A stretch of 64,000 nucleotides of DNA. Origin: Methanolobus sediminis (GTDB lineage: Archaea > Halobacteriota > Methanosarcinia > Methanosarcinales > Methanosarcinaceae). Below the pieces are notes generated by a model, which searched no databases, was not told where the DNA came from, and saw only the letters and a list, made by a program, of their open reading frames with translations. Location: assembly GCF_031312595.1 (NCBI RefSeq), contig NZ_CP133592.1:1054001-1118000 (forward strand). The letters are read 5' to 3'. Below are positions 1-8,578 of the stretch, one piece after another; within the stretch, counting starts at the first letter, position 1; each line of letters opens with the position of its first letter. A program made the translations under genes and the position numbers.

Positions 1-1644
1 GATTTCAGACCGGAGTACAGAAAACTCGGCATGTTAAAAAAGAAGTTCACGAAAATACCCATTATTGCACTCACAGCCACAGCTACTCCGAAAGTAAGAG
101 AAGACACCATAAAGCAACTTGGAATTGAAAATTGCGGGATATATGTTGCAAGCTTTAACCGGCAGAATCTGTTTTACCGCGTGCGTGCCAAGAAAGACAC
201 ATACAATAACCTTCTGCAGTACCTCCGAAAAAAGAAAGGTGAAAGCGGGATTATTTACTGCCAGAGCCGCAGGACTGTGGATAGCCTGACTACCAAGCTC
301 AGGAAAGACGGATTCAATGCACTTTCATACCACGCCGGGCTTACCGATCTTCAGAGAGCAAAGAACCAGGAGATGTTCATCAAGGACAGAGCAGACATTG
401 TAGTTGCCACCATTGCATTTGGAATGGGAATCGATAAACCCAATGTCCGTTTTGTTGTACACTATGACCTTCCCAAAAACCTCGAGGGATATTACCAGGA
501 AACAGGACGAGGGGGAAGAGATGGACTTGAGTGTGAGTGTGTACTCTTTTTCAGTCGTGGTGATAAATTCAAAATTGAATATTTCATCAAACAAAAGGAC
601 AAAAAAGAAGAAAGAGACATTGCAATCAAGCAGCTCAACGACATTGTAGATTACTGTGAAAGTAACATATGTCGCCGAAAAGTATTGCTCAGGTATTTCG
701 GGGAAGAAATACCGGAAGACAACTGCGGAAAATGCGATGTCTGCCTCCAGCCCCGCATAGAAGTAGACGGGACTGCAGAAGCCAGACTGATAATCAAATG
801 CATCCAGGACCTCGATCAGAGATTTGGAATGAACCATGTTATAGACGTCCTAACTGGTAGCCGGGCAAAGAAGATCACAGACAAAAAACACCACCTGCTC
901 AAAAGTTTCGGACAGGGAGACTCATATTCCAAGAATGAATGGCTGGATATGGCGCGGGAGATGGTCAGGCAGGATGCCATCAAAGTTGAAGGAGCACGTT
1001 ATCCGCTTCTTAAGCTTAACCGGAAGAGCCTGGAAGTGCTGGACGGAAAAAGAACCGTGAATTTTACCCGAAAAGTTGAGGATGCACAAACTGACTACGA
1101 ACCGGTTACGCCAGATATTGATGAAGAAGAATTTGAGGAAGAATACAGGCCAGTGGTTCACCGAAGGATCAGCGATGACCCTGAGAAAATCCTTTTTGAT
1201 AAATTAAAAGAGCTACGCATATCCCTGGCACAGATGCAGGATGTGCCGCCTTACATCATATTTGCGGATACGAGCCTTCGCCAGATGGCTGCCAGAAGAC
1301 CAGCTACAAAAGAGGAAATGCTGAAGATCACCGGTGTTGGCGAGTACAAACTCAAGAAATATGGCGACATGTTCCTCAAAACTATTGCAGAACATCTGGA
1401 GACTGTGGAATCCCCAAATAAGAGTGATGAAAAAAGCAAGGCCAGAGCTCCCGTAAAAAAGGAAGTTAAAAATAAGGTTTCAGGAAATGGATTCCCAAAA
1501 CCAGCCCTTAAAAAAGAAATTGTTCTAAAAGCCCTGGATGAACTGGAAGTTGACCTCATCAGAAGTATAAAAGATAAACTGGGTGGAAACTATTCTGATG
1601 ATGAGATAAGGAATGTTTACCAGTCAATTATCAAAAGGAAATGA
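1..1644 (+). CDS. recQ: ATP-dependent DNA helicase RecQ (5' end outside window)
   Basis: The reading frame is open from base 1 (DFRPEYRKLG, a RecQ motif), so the N-terminal Walker A part lies upstream. The visible 547 residues hold the TATAT motif III (ALTATATP), motif IV (GIIYCQSRRTVD), motifs V/VI (FGMGIDKPNVR and QETGRGGRDG), the RecQ zinc-binding cysteines (CESNICRRK then CGKCDVC), a winged-helix RQC region and an HRDC domain around DDPEKILFDKLKELR. A lysine-rich linker leads to a C-terminal tail (ALDELEVDLIRSIKD) beyond the usual HRDC end. RecQ unwinds 3'-5' at forks and recombination intermediates. RecQ is patchy in archaea, so its presence here probably reflects old transfer from bacteria (inference). 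Confidence 0.95.
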   Translation, partial: DFRPEYRKLGMLKKKFTKIPIIALTATATPKVREDTIKQLGIENCGIYVASFNRQNLFYRVRAKKDTYNNLLQYLRKKKGESGIIYCQSRRTVDSLTTKLRKDGFNALSYHAGLTDLQRAKNQEMFIKDRADIVVATIAFGMGIDKPNVRFVVHYDLPKNLEGYYQETGRGGRDGLECECVLFFSRGDKFKIEYFIKQKDKKEERDIAIKQLNDIVDYCESNICRRKVLLRYFGEEIPEDNCGKCDVCLQPRIEVDGTAEARLIIKCIQDLDQRFGMNHVIDVLTGSRAKKITDKKHHLLKSFGQGDSYSKNEWLDMAREMVRQDAIKVEGARYPLLKLNRKSLEVLDGKRTVNFTRKVEDAQTDYEPVTPDIDEEEFEEEYRPVVHRRISDDPEKILFDKLKELRISLAQMQDVPPYIIFADTSLRQMAARRPATKEEMLKITGVGEYKLKKYGDMFLKTIAEHLETVESPNKSDEKSKARAPVKKEVKNKVSGNGFPKPALKKEIVLKALDELEVDLIRSIKDKLGGNYSDDEIRNVYQSIIKRK

Positions 1645-1666
1645 TGGAACATCTTTCTGACATATG

Positions 1667-1792
1667 TTATTCACAGGTGTCAAGAAGGTGTCTTTTGGGT
1701 CGAACCCTCTGATCACCGGGATGAATAGGGTTTATCTTTGTCTTCTGCTCATCTTCGTTCTGCTTTTTGTTTTCAGGTTTCTTTTCTTCCAT
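1667..1792 (-). CDS. small hypothetical protein (41 aa)
   Basis: An ATG at 1792 is preceded by GGAG at a spacing of eight bases and opens a 41-residue, charged, lysine/glutamate-rich frame beginning MEEKKPENKKQNEDEQ and ending in TAA just after recQ, with which it converges. It has no membrane segment or cysteine motif. It sits about 85 bases downstream of the prepilin peptidase on the same strand and could be its last cistron. I do not recognise the family, and it may be chance coding; the Shine-Dalgarno sequence is the main support. Confidence 0.3.
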   Translation of the reverse strand: MEEKKPENKKQNEDEQKTKINPIHPGDQRVRPKRHLLDTCE

Positions 1793-1876
1793 TGATCCAT
1801 CTCCAGTTAATAATTTGGAAGAAACGATATTAAAACCTGATGCAAAACAGAAGTTAAAAAAAGATTTGAATGCAAT

Positions 1877-2635
1877 TCACATCATCATGAACTGCATTGT
1901 CAGATAGAATATCAGATCACCGAAAACCACGGCAGTAATGAATCCGGCGGTTATCGGAATCATAAACGGCAGACCGGGCGTTATCCATACACCATTTTTT
2001 ACCTTGCCTTCTTTCTCATACGCCTTTAGTTCTTTTATCACATCAGAACTAAGTTCCGTACCTGACCTGGAAAATCTGAAATTTACCCCATCCTTTGTTT
2101 CCTCATAGGAATCGATCATACGGAAATGACCTTTCTCCAGTTTTGATATCGGAGTAAGGTATCCTATGAACATGTATAACGGACGTTTCAGAGATTCAGA
2201 TGGGTTTTTCACCAGATTATACAGGAATAGCCCCAGGGGGACGATCACAGTCAGAATCACTGAATTGCCAAATACACTGAAGGCAAAGAGATCGATCGGA
2301 GGAATTCCATTGAGTGGAAATGCAGTTGATCCGACCACAATGACCGGGAATGTAGGAATGATCAGCGAAATTACCATCAGGACCTTAGCATCTGCACCTC
2401 CGAATGCCCCGAACTGGAAAAGGATGTAAACAAAGGCAAATATGAATAGGAATGAAAGTATGTTGCGTATCAGATACGGAAGTCCATAGGTCATGAGATC
2501 ATACATTATGAATATGAATCCCACACCGAACATCATAAACCATACATCATTGGAAACACGCCGGGTTTTGATATCCGAATAGCAGGAATATAACAAAAAA
2601 GGCATGCATGCAAGCACCTTTAACAATTCGATCAT
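1877..2635 (-). CDS. A24-family prepilin/preflagellin peptidase
   Basis: This 252-residue polytopic membrane protein carries both catalytic aspartates of the type IV prepilin peptidase family: Asp21 in YSDIKTRRVSN after the first membrane segment, and Asp82 in the FGGADAK motif (the GxGD signature). It should cleave class III signal peptides of archaellins or pilins at the cytoplasmic face. About six membrane segments alternate with a soluble loop near residues 155-205. The ATG lies one base after the stop of the HPS-RraA fusion gene, so the two are probably translated from one mRNA. FlaK-, PibD- and EppA-type members cannot be separated by eye. Confidence 0.88.
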   Translation of the reverse strand: MIELLKVLACMPFLLYSCYSDIKTRRVSNDVWFMMFGVGFIFIMYDLMTYGLPYLIRNILSFLFIFAFVYILFQFGAFGGADAKVLMVISLIIPTFPVIVVGSTAFPLNGIPPIDLFAFSVFGNSVILTVIVPLGLFLYNLVKNPSESLKRPLYMFIGYLTPISKLEKGHFRMIDSYEETKDGVNFRFSRSGTELSSDVIKELKAYEKEGKVKNGVWITPGLPFMIPITAGFITAVVFGDLIFYLTMQFMMM

Positions 2636-2636
2636 T

Positions 2637-3935
2637 TCAGTGTTTCTCCCATTTCTTAAGTTTCATGACCTCAGATAATGTCGCACCCCTGCGAATCTCT
2701 TCAAAAAGACGCTGCTCGGTCTTTTCAACCTCTTTTGCACGCCTTGCGATCTCATAGGCGCGTTCTTTAGGGATAACAACAACTCCGCTGTCATCGCCCA
2801 CAATATAATCACCCGGATTTACAGTCTGGTTTCCGCAAACTATTTCGGAATTGATCTCACCGAAACCTTTGGGCTCTCCTGCATTGGGCACATGACACGT
2901 GGCAAAAACAGGAAGCCCTATTTTCCGGATCTCATCGATATCTCTCACTGCCCCATCGATAACCACACCGGCAACTCCTTTGTTAAGACAGCTCAAAGTG
3001 GCAAGTCCGCCCCAGGGAGCTACGTGCCTGCTACCATTGTAAATTACAATGACATCGCCTTGCTTTGCTTCATCTATGGCCTCAACTGCTTTAGCCCAGT
3101 CTCCTTTAAAGGTCTGGACAGTTACCGCAGTACCAACCATCTTTTCCCCTTCAAACATGGGGAAGATATCCTGCATGGCACCTTTTCTGTGCATGGCATC
3201 GGAGATATTAGATGTTGAAACTGATTCCAGTATAGCCCTTATTTCTTCATCCTTTGAAATTTTTGTGATTTGGACCGTTGAGGGCGAATCAACACTTTCC
3301 CTGATAGCCTTTGCAGATGCAGTTACATTAGATGAACGGACAATGTTTCCACCAACGATAACAACATCAGCGCCTGCATTTACAGCCTCTGCACACGAAG
3401 CCGCATCCAGACCACCTGCAATTGCAACCGGGATGTTGACTTTCCTGACCACTTCCTTCATGATAGAAAGTGAATCCTGACCCTCCATCTGCTGGTCAAT
3501 CCCTGCATGTACATTGATATAATCAACACCCAGCTTTTCCACTTCCATACTGCGGGAAACCGGGTCGTTTGCAGATATCAAGTCTGCCATTATCTTTACT
3601 CCGTACTTCCTAGCTGCACGTACGGACTCGAGTATAGTGGAATCATCCGCACTTGCAAGTACAACTATAATATCGGCACCTGCCTTGGCACCCATTTCAA
3701 CTTCCATTGCACCGGTATCAGTAATTTTCATGTCGGCAATGATGGTTTTCTCGGGGAAGGCATCCCTTAGTTTTCTGATAACGTCCATGCCCTCACTTTT
3801 GATGAGAGGGGTGCCAGCCTCAAGCCAGTCTGCGCCGCCTTCCAGAGATTCCTTTGCTATCTGTATTGCCCTGTCGGTTTCCAGGAGATCAAGAGCAACC
3901 TGAATAATTGGTTTAGTAGGATCAACTTTGGACAT
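2637..3935 (-). CDS. bifunctional 3-hexulose-6-phosphate synthase / RraA-like aldolase fusion
   Basis: The 432-residue protein joins two domains. Residues about 5-215 are an OMP-decarboxylase-fold 3-hexulose-6-phosphate synthase ([18 protein letters not shown] holds the Asp-Lys-Asp metal/substrate motif). Residues about 225-425 are RraA/HMG-aldolase-like ([13 protein letters not shown] then [13 protein letters not shown], the DG-x-x-RD metal site). In methanogens lacking the oxidative pentose phosphate pathway, HPS working in reverse supplies ribulose 5-phosphate and releases formaldehyde. The role of the RraA-like half is unknown; its residues fit a class II pyruvate aldolase better than an RNase E inhibitor. 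It is upstream of and coupled to the prepilin peptidase. The window also holds a Fae-HPS fusion. Confidence 0.93.
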   Translation of the reverse strand: MSKVDPTKPIIQVALDLLETDRAIQIAKESLEGGADWLEAGTPLIKSEGMDVIRKLRDAFPEKTIIADMKITDTGAMEVEMGAKAGADIIVVLASADDSTILESVRAARKYGVKIMADLISANDPVSRSMEVEKLGVDYINVHAGIDQQMEGQDSLSIMKEVVRKVNIPVAIAGGLDAASCAEAVNAGADVVIVGGNIVRSSNVTASAKAIRESVDSPSTVQITKISKDEEIRAILESVSTSNISDAMHRKGAMQDIFPMFEGEKMVGTAVTVQTFKGDWAKAVEAIDEAKQGDVIVIYNGSRHVAPWGGLATLSCLNKGVAGVVIDGAVRDIDEIRKIGLPVFATCHVPNAGEPKGFGEINSEIVCGNQTVNPGDYIVGDDSGVVVIPKERAYEIARRAKEVEKTEQRLFEEIRRGATLSEVMKLKKWEKH

Positions 3936-4013
3936 ACTTACACTACTAAAATACTTGAAAACCTATAAATTTAATCACGTAAAAATTAACATTGTATATT
4001 TGTGAGATAGGAA

Positions 4014-4472
4014 ATGAAGGATAATGAAGAGATTTCAACCCGGGAAAGAGAAAAACTATTGAAAAGCCTTCATAGTAGTCTTTTCTGGGTAGGGAAAGAA
4101 ATCCCCTATACGATTACAATCAATGGGAATGAAGTACACCTGCACGAGATCGTATGGGAGATCGTTAACAAACCCCATATTGAAAGAAGCGATGTGGACA
4201 ACATCGATAAGTTTCTGGAATTGCTGTCAGTTAAGGAGAAGGAGTATGAAGAAGGCCTTGCACATGGAAATGTTAGCTCTGAGAAGGCAAAAGAGATATT
4301 TGAGAAGGCTGCAGGCATTCGCAGGGCCATCATGGACCTTAAGGAATTGACAACATCTGCCAAGAGAAAGACTATTTTCAAATCCAGACACATATGTGAC
4401 AATGTAGAAACATGCGAATGGGATAGTCTGACCGAGAATATGAAGGACAAACGCTGGAGCAAAAAGTCCTGA
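4014..4472 (+). CDS. uncharacterised archaeal protein (DUF5788-like)
   Basis: This is a 152-residue soluble, charged, mostly helical protein with ATG at 4014 after GATAGGAA. Visible blocks include LHSSLFWVGKEIP, HLHEIVWEIVNKP and a long helix EKAKEIFEKAAGIRRAIMDL. A C-terminal CDNVETCEW segment carries two cysteines, too few for a normal zinc ribbon. It resembles the small haloarchaeal/methanogen family DUF5788 from memory; that assignment is tentative. It is divergent from the HPS-RraA gene, sharing a 78-base promoter region, and lies 45 bases before pyrB on the same strand. Confidence 0.75.
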   Translation: MKDNEEISTREREKLLKSLHSSLFWVGKEIPYTITINGNEVHLHEIVWEIVNKPHIERSDVDNIDKFLELLSVKEKEYEEGLAHGNVSSEKAKEIFEKAAGIRRAIMDLKELTTSAKRKTIFKSRHICDNVETCEWDSLTENMKDKRWSKKS

Positions 4473-4517
4473 CATAGCAGGCAAATATTATATCTCATGC
4501 AATGCCTTTAGTAGTCG

Positions 4518-5444
4518 ATGAAATTTAAGGACCAACCTATCATTTCTATGAGAGAGTTCTCCAGAGAGATGATCGACCATATACTTACTGCTGCTGAAAA
4601 AATGGAGCCGATTGCACGCGGAGAAGAAAGGTCGGACCTGCTTTCCGGGAAAATCCTTGCAGTTCTTTTTTTTGAACCAAGTACAAGGACTCGAATGTCT
4701 TTTGAAACTGCAATGCTAAGACTTGGCGGAGATGTTTTGAACCTGGGATCGGTGGATGCCAGTTCCATTGCAAAGGGCGAAACACTTGCAGACACCATAA
4801 GGGTTGTTGACGGTTATGTTGATGCCATAGTTATCCGTCACCCGAAGGAAGGAGCAGCACACCTTGCATCAGAATTTTCCAGTGTACCTATACTTAATGC
4901 CGGTGACGGTGCAGGGCACCATCCAACCCAGACCCTGCTTGACCTTTATACGATCAAACGTGAAAGTCACCTTGATAACCTGAAGATAGCACTTGCAGGT
5001 GATCTCAAGTATGGAAGAACCGTTCATTCATTGTGTTATGCACTATCACTTTACGGTGCGCAGATAAACCTGATATCCCCTAAAGAGCTTCGTATGCCTG
5101 AAGAGATAATCAATGATATTATCGCAAGGGGAGCAAAGATAAAAGAAGTAGATACCATTGAAGAAGCCATCAAGGATGTTGATGTGCTTTATATGACGCG
5201 CATACAGAAAGAAAGGTTCCCTGATCCTGCTGAGTACCATAAAGTTGCTAACAAACTCAAGATCACAACCGATATGCTGAAAGGTGCTAAACCTGACCTT
5301 AAGATAATGCACCCATTACCAAGGGTGAATGAAATAGATGCTAGCGTGGATGATACACCACATGCATGCTACTTTAAACAGGCATTCTATGGAGTTCCTG
5401 TGAGAATGGCATTACTTGGACTTGTATTGGGAGCGATAGAATGA
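4518..5444 (+). CDS. pyrB: aspartate carbamoyltransferase catalytic subunit
   Basis: The 308-residue PyrB condenses carbamoyl phosphate with aspartate in the first committed step of pyrimidine synthesis. The carbamoyl-phosphate site is in FEPSTRTRMSFE (STRTR), and HHPTQTLLDLY is the HPxQ motif; the C-terminal PLPRVNEID block forms the aspartate site. Length is normal for a full catalytic chain. The ATG at 4518 follows a short leader. The gene overlaps pyrI by four bases (ATGA), so catalytic and regulatory chains should be made together and form the allosteric dodecamer. Confidence 0.97.
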   Translation: MKFKDQPIISMREFSREMIDHILTAAEKMEPIARGEERSDLLSGKILAVLFFEPSTRTRMSFETAMLRLGGDVLNLGSVDASSIAKGETLADTIRVVDGYVDAIVIRHPKEGAAHLASEFSSVPILNAGDGAGHHPTQTLLDLYTIKRESHLDNLKIALAGDLKYGRTVHSLCYALSLYGAQINLISPKELRMPEEIINDIIARGAKIKEVDTIEEAIKDVDVLYMTRIQKERFPDPAEYHKVANKLKITTDMLKGAKPDLKIMHPLPRVNEIDASVDDTPHACYFKQAFYGVPVRMALLGLVLGAIE

Positions 5445-5911
5445 CCGATATTGAGACAGAGCTCAGAGTTAGCAGGATAGAGAATGGTACTGTCATCGAC
5501 CATATAACCGCAGGCAAAGCCCTTAATGTGCTCAAGATCCTCGGACTTCCTGATTCATCAAAGGGAGTTGTGAGTGTTGTGATCAACTCCAAAGGAAAAT
5601 ATGGAAAAAAAGATGTGGTGAAGGTCGAAAACCGTGAACTGAATGTGGAAGAAGTTGACAAAATAGCACTTATTTCTCCTAATGCAACCATCAATATTAT
5701 ACGTGACTTCAATGTTGCCAGCAAGTACAAGGTACACATTCCATCATTTGTGGAAGGAGTTGTCAGCTGCATTAATCCAAACTGCATATCCAATAGCAAT
5801 GAGCCCATTACATCAAAGTTTGCTGTTGATACCGAAAATATATCCCTAAAACTCAGATGCTATTATTGCGGAAGAGTAATCTCTGAAAATATTGCAGAGT
5901 ACCTGCTATGA
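5441..5911 (+). CDS. pyrI: aspartate carbamoyltransferase regulatory subunit
   Basis: The 156-residue PyrI is the allosteric nucleotide-binding chain of ATCase. The N-terminal part has the nucleotide-site region (VSRIENGTVIDHITAGKALN), and the C-terminal zinc domain carries the four cysteines in CINPNC and CYYCG that bind Zn and contact PyrB. The ATG overlaps the pyrB stop (ATGA). The gene converges on dapB. A small frame continuing to 6144 after the stop is not supported. Confidence 0.97.
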   Translation: MTDIETELRVSRIENGTVIDHITAGKALNVLKILGLPDSSKGVVSVVINSKGKYGKKDVVKVENRELNVEEVDKIALISPNATINIIRDFNVASKYKVHIPSFVEGVVSCINPNCISNSNEPITSKFAVDTENISLKLRCYYCGRVISENIAEYLL

Positions 5912-5982
5912 AAAGATTCAATAAAAATAAAAGAAGGAAGATATGTTTGGAGGTAGTAACAATTGCACCAGGGCTTTCATGC

Positions 5983-6062
5983 CACAATAGATATTATATT
6001 GTGATATATATAATGTCGATGACCATTATTTCCTATTTGTCATTTAGTATTGTGAGCACAAT
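5983..6062. promoter_or_regulatory. two CACAAT/ATTGTG palindromes between convergent pyrI and dapB
   Basis: 5983-6003 is CACAATA-7 nt-TATTGTG, and 6049-6062 is the perfect palindrome ATTGTGAGCACAAT; a third CACAAT half-site occurs near 6077. Both share ATTGTG/CACAAT arms. They lie between gene ends, so they may be bidirectional terminators, or binding sites for a dyad-recognising protein. No T-rich tail of obvious intrinsic-terminator type follows. Confidence 0.4.
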
Positions 6063-6113
6063 TAAAGAATACTGCGCCACAATTGAACATGTGTGTGCCA
6101 AAAAAAAGGAGAT

Positions 6114-6905
6114 TTATAATCCCAATATATCCTGCATGGTGTAAAGACCGGGAGCTGCATTGCCTATCCAGGCTGCTGCTTTGACCGCACCGCCTGCAAA
6201 AGCCTGTCTTGAATGTGCCTGGTGTTTTATCTCTATTCTCTCACCGTCACCTGCAAAAAGAACAGTGTGATCTCCAACTATATCTCCACCGCGTACTGCA
6301 TGGATACCAATCTCTTTTCCACGGGGTGCAAAACCCTCACGTCCATACACGAATTCTTTGCCGCCAAGTGCTTCACTGATGACCTTTGCTGCACCCAGTG
6401 CGGTTCCGCTTGGTGCATCTTTCTTGTGCAGGTGATGAGCTTCTATAATCTCAATGTCCATGTCACCAAGATACCTGGAAGCTTCTGCAAGTATTTTAAA
6501 GAAAACATTTACTCCTATTGAATAGTTAGGAGATATGATGCCTGCAACGTTGTTGCTGATAATTGACTCTTCAATTGTCTTTTTCTGCTCAGAGGAAAGA
6601 CCGGTAGTTCCGATTACAAGACTCACACCTGCTGATGCAGCCCTTGGTGCATTAACAGCAGTTGCATCTGCAATTGTAAAATCAATAAGAACCTGAGTTT
6701 TGGATTCCTTCAAAACGGATTCCATATCTTCTGCACTGGAAATTGGTACATTAAGAGTGCCGATCTGGGCAACTTCACCCACATCCTTTCCAATGTTCAC
6801 AAGATCGAATGCAGAGGTCAGTTGTACATCTTCTGACCTGAGAATATTATCAATAATAAGTCTGCCCATTCTTCCGGAAGCTCCGGTCACACCAACATTG
6901 ATCAT
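6114..6905 (-). CDS. dapB: 4-hydroxy-tetrahydrodipicolinate reductase
   Basis: DapB reduces the DapA product in lysine/diaminopimelate synthesis. The N-terminal Rossmann motif is VTGASGRMGR, and the catalytic/substrate block is EAHHLHKKDAPSGTA (His-His and Lys). I place the start at the ATG at 6905, whose ATGA overlaps the dapA stop and which follows GGGGTG; a GTG nine bases upstream (6914) would add three residues. The length of 263 aa is normal. It is the third gene of the rps17e-dapA-dapB unit. Confidence 0.95.
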   Translation of the reverse strand: MINVGVTGASGRMGRLIIDNILRSEDVQLTSAFDLVNIGKDVGEVAQIGTLNVPISSAEDMESVLKESKTQVLIDFTIADATAVNAPRAASAGVSLVIGTTGLSSEQKKTIEESIISNNVAGIISPNYSIGVNVFFKILAEASRYLGDMDIEIIEAHHLHKKDAPSGTALGAAKVISEALGGKEFVYGREGFAPRGKEIGIHAVRGGDIVGDHTVLFAGDGERIEIKHQAHSRQAFAGGAVKAAAWIGNAAPGLYTMQDILGL

Positions 6906-7777
6906 GCGATACACCCCAGCTTTCGAAGAGCATTTTCAAGAAGAAGACTGTTCTCGTCGCTAAGTGGCGCAAGAGGAAGTCTCATATCACCACTTGAAAG
7001 ACCCATAAGCTCAACTGCTCTCTTTACTGGTATCGGGTTAGTTTCTGTGAACAATGCACGTATAAGTGGTGCTATCTCAAAGTGAATCCTTCTGGCAGTT
7101 TCAAGGTCACATGCCTTCACAGCCTCTGCAAGCTGTACCATCTTAGCAGGAACAATATTAGCGACCACAGAAATTACACCTGCACCGCCTATGGCCATTG
7201 ATGGGAACGTAAGACCATCCTCACCTGAGATTACCTCAAAGTCTTCGTCTGCAGTTTCTTCAATTATCTGTGAGAACTTGCTAAGACTACCGCTTGCTTC
7301 CTTGACAGCTACGATATTCTCAACCCTTGAAAGCTCTACAATAACTTCCAGTGGCATGTCCTGTCCGGTACGTGAAGGGACATTATACAATACAATAGGA
7401 ATATCGGAAGCTTCTGCAATCTTCTTAAAATGAGCAATAAGCCCTGCGTTGTTGGGCTTGATATAATACGGGGATATTACAAGAGCGCCATCTGCTCCCG
7501 CGTCCGCTGCGTGTTTAGTAAGTTCCACCGCCTCTGCAGTGTTGTTAGAACCTGTACCGGCAATGACAGGAACCTTTGCGCAATCAACACAAAGATTAAT
7601 CAGCTCTTTGTGTTCCCTGGTTTCCAGGGTTGCAGATTCACCAGTCGTACCACAGACAACAACTCCGGAAACGCCACCATCTTCCACAAAATCGACTATG
7701 TTCCTGAAACTTTCAGAATCAATAGAACCGTCCTTTGAGAATGGCGTTACAAGAGCAGGCAAAACTCCTTCGAACAT
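6902..7777 (-). CDS. dapA: 4-hydroxy-tetrahydrodipicolinate synthase
   Basis: The 291-residue class I aldolase condenses pyruvate with aspartate semialdehyde. It starts with the typical FEGVLPALVTPF; the general-acid tyrosine is in VLYNVPSRTG, and the Schiff-base lysine in VAVKEASG. The gene lies 24 bases downstream of rps17e and overlaps dapB by four bases, indicating one transcript for lysine synthesis driven from the S17e promoter. Confidence 0.97.
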   Translation of the reverse strand: MFEGVLPALVTPFSKDGSIDSESFRNIVDFVEDGGVSGVVVCGTTGESATLETREHKELINLCVDCAKVPVIAGTGSNNTAEAVELTKHAADAGADGALVISPYYIKPNNAGLIAHFKKIAEASDIPIVLYNVPSRTGQDMPLEVIVELSRVENIVAVKEASGSLSKFSQIIEETADEDFEVISGEDGLTFPSMAIGGAGVISVVANIVPAKMVQLAEAVKACDLETARRIHFEIAPLIRALFTETNPIPVKRAVELMGLSSGDMRLPLAPLSDENSLLLENALRKLGCIA

Positions 7778-7801
7778 GGGAACTTCCCCTCTCCAGAAAC
7801 C

Positions 7802-7996
7802 TTACTCTCTTGGCCTGTGTGTCATCTTCCTTGTCACGTAACCTGCTACACGGTTTCTGATGACCTTACTCTCGATGGTTGTGTACTTTGTTACAAGGTG
7901 CTTGTTTGTGTCAAAATCTGTTGTAAATACGTTTCCGTGGTTTTCGGCTAAGCGAAGTGCAATTCTCTTGATGTTGGTTTGTCTAATATTTCCCAT
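7802..7996 (-). CDS. rps17e: 30S ribosomal protein S17e
   Basis: This 64-residue basic protein ([18 protein letters not shown], then FDTNKHLV and [13 protein letters not shown]) matches archaeal/eukaryotic S17e in sequence pattern and length. It is a small-subunit protein without a bacterial equivalent. The ATG at 7996 follows GGAGAATTATC. It heads the transcript that continues into dapA and dapB, an arrangement seen in other methanogens. Confidence 0.95.
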   Translation of the reverse strand: MGNIRQTNIKRIALRLAENHGNVFTTDFDTNKHLVTKYTTIESKVIRNRVAGYVTRKMTHRPRE

Positions 7997-8080
7997 GATA
8001 ATTCTCCATTATTATGAATCAATTATTTGATGAAACTTTATAGTAGTAACTTGTATCGGGGTTATAATAAATACCCTTAC

Positions 8081-8095
8081 ATTTATACCTTTTGG
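8081..8095 (-). promoter_or_regulatory. BRE/TATA promoter of rps17e-dapA-dapB
   Basis: On the minus strand CCAAAAGGTATAAAT reads as a textbook archaeal BRE followed by a TATA box. Transcription would start near 8055-8060, leaving a leader of about 60 bases before the S17e ATG. Confidence 0.6.
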
Positions 8096-8123
8096 ATTAC
8101 TGGAACTGCACCTGAATACTTGA

Positions 8124-8414
8124 TTATATATCAGTCTTTCCCAGAAAACGATCCTTTCCATCAGCATTGATGAAAACGCGTTCTCTAACACCTTTTTTGT
8201 TGAAGTACAAACCAACAAAAACAATCAAAAGTCCCAGCTCAGGATTAAAAGTGGTGAACAGAATCCCCAGTAGTACAATTGAGGAAGCAAGAATACCTTT
8301 CATTGCTCCCTTACGATACGAATCAATTTTGGTCCTTTTATAGATCCGGATATCTCTCAATGTTAGATAAAGAACAGCTACGTAAGCAAAAATTGCAAGA
8401 TAGATATAATACAT
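8124..8414 (-). CDS. small membrane protein (96 aa)
   Basis: This is a 96-residue protein with a first membrane helix at residues about 2-20 (YIYLAIFAYVAVLYLTL), a basic loop (RIYKRTKIDSYRKGAMK) and two closely spaced helices between about 42 and 74. A polar C-terminal tail ends in KDRFLGKTDI. No enzymatic motif is visible and I do not recognise the family. It lies upstream of rps17e on the same strand, but that gene has its own promoter in the gap. Confidence 0.65.
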   Translation of the reverse strand: MYYIYLAIFAYVAVLYLTLRDIRIYKRTKIDSYRKGAMKGILASSIVLLGILFTTFNPELGLLIVFVGLYFNKKGVRERVFINADGKDRFLGKTDI

Positions 8415-8578
8415 GATTTACAGGACCATTGATTTATTACATTTATATGTTGCCATGGTTCGTGATATTATATCAGAGTTCCGTTTACTATTAGCAAAAC
8501 AAACAGCAAAACAAACGATATATCCAATTGAATCTATAAATGTCACTGCATTTGAATAAAAATATCAATGGAGATTCA

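Noticed and set aside
5908-6144. 78-residue plus-strand frame overlapping the pyrI stop
   Set aside because: It runs through A/T-rich intergenic sequence with the two dyads and into the 3' end of dapB; composition is not protein-like and there is no ribosome site.
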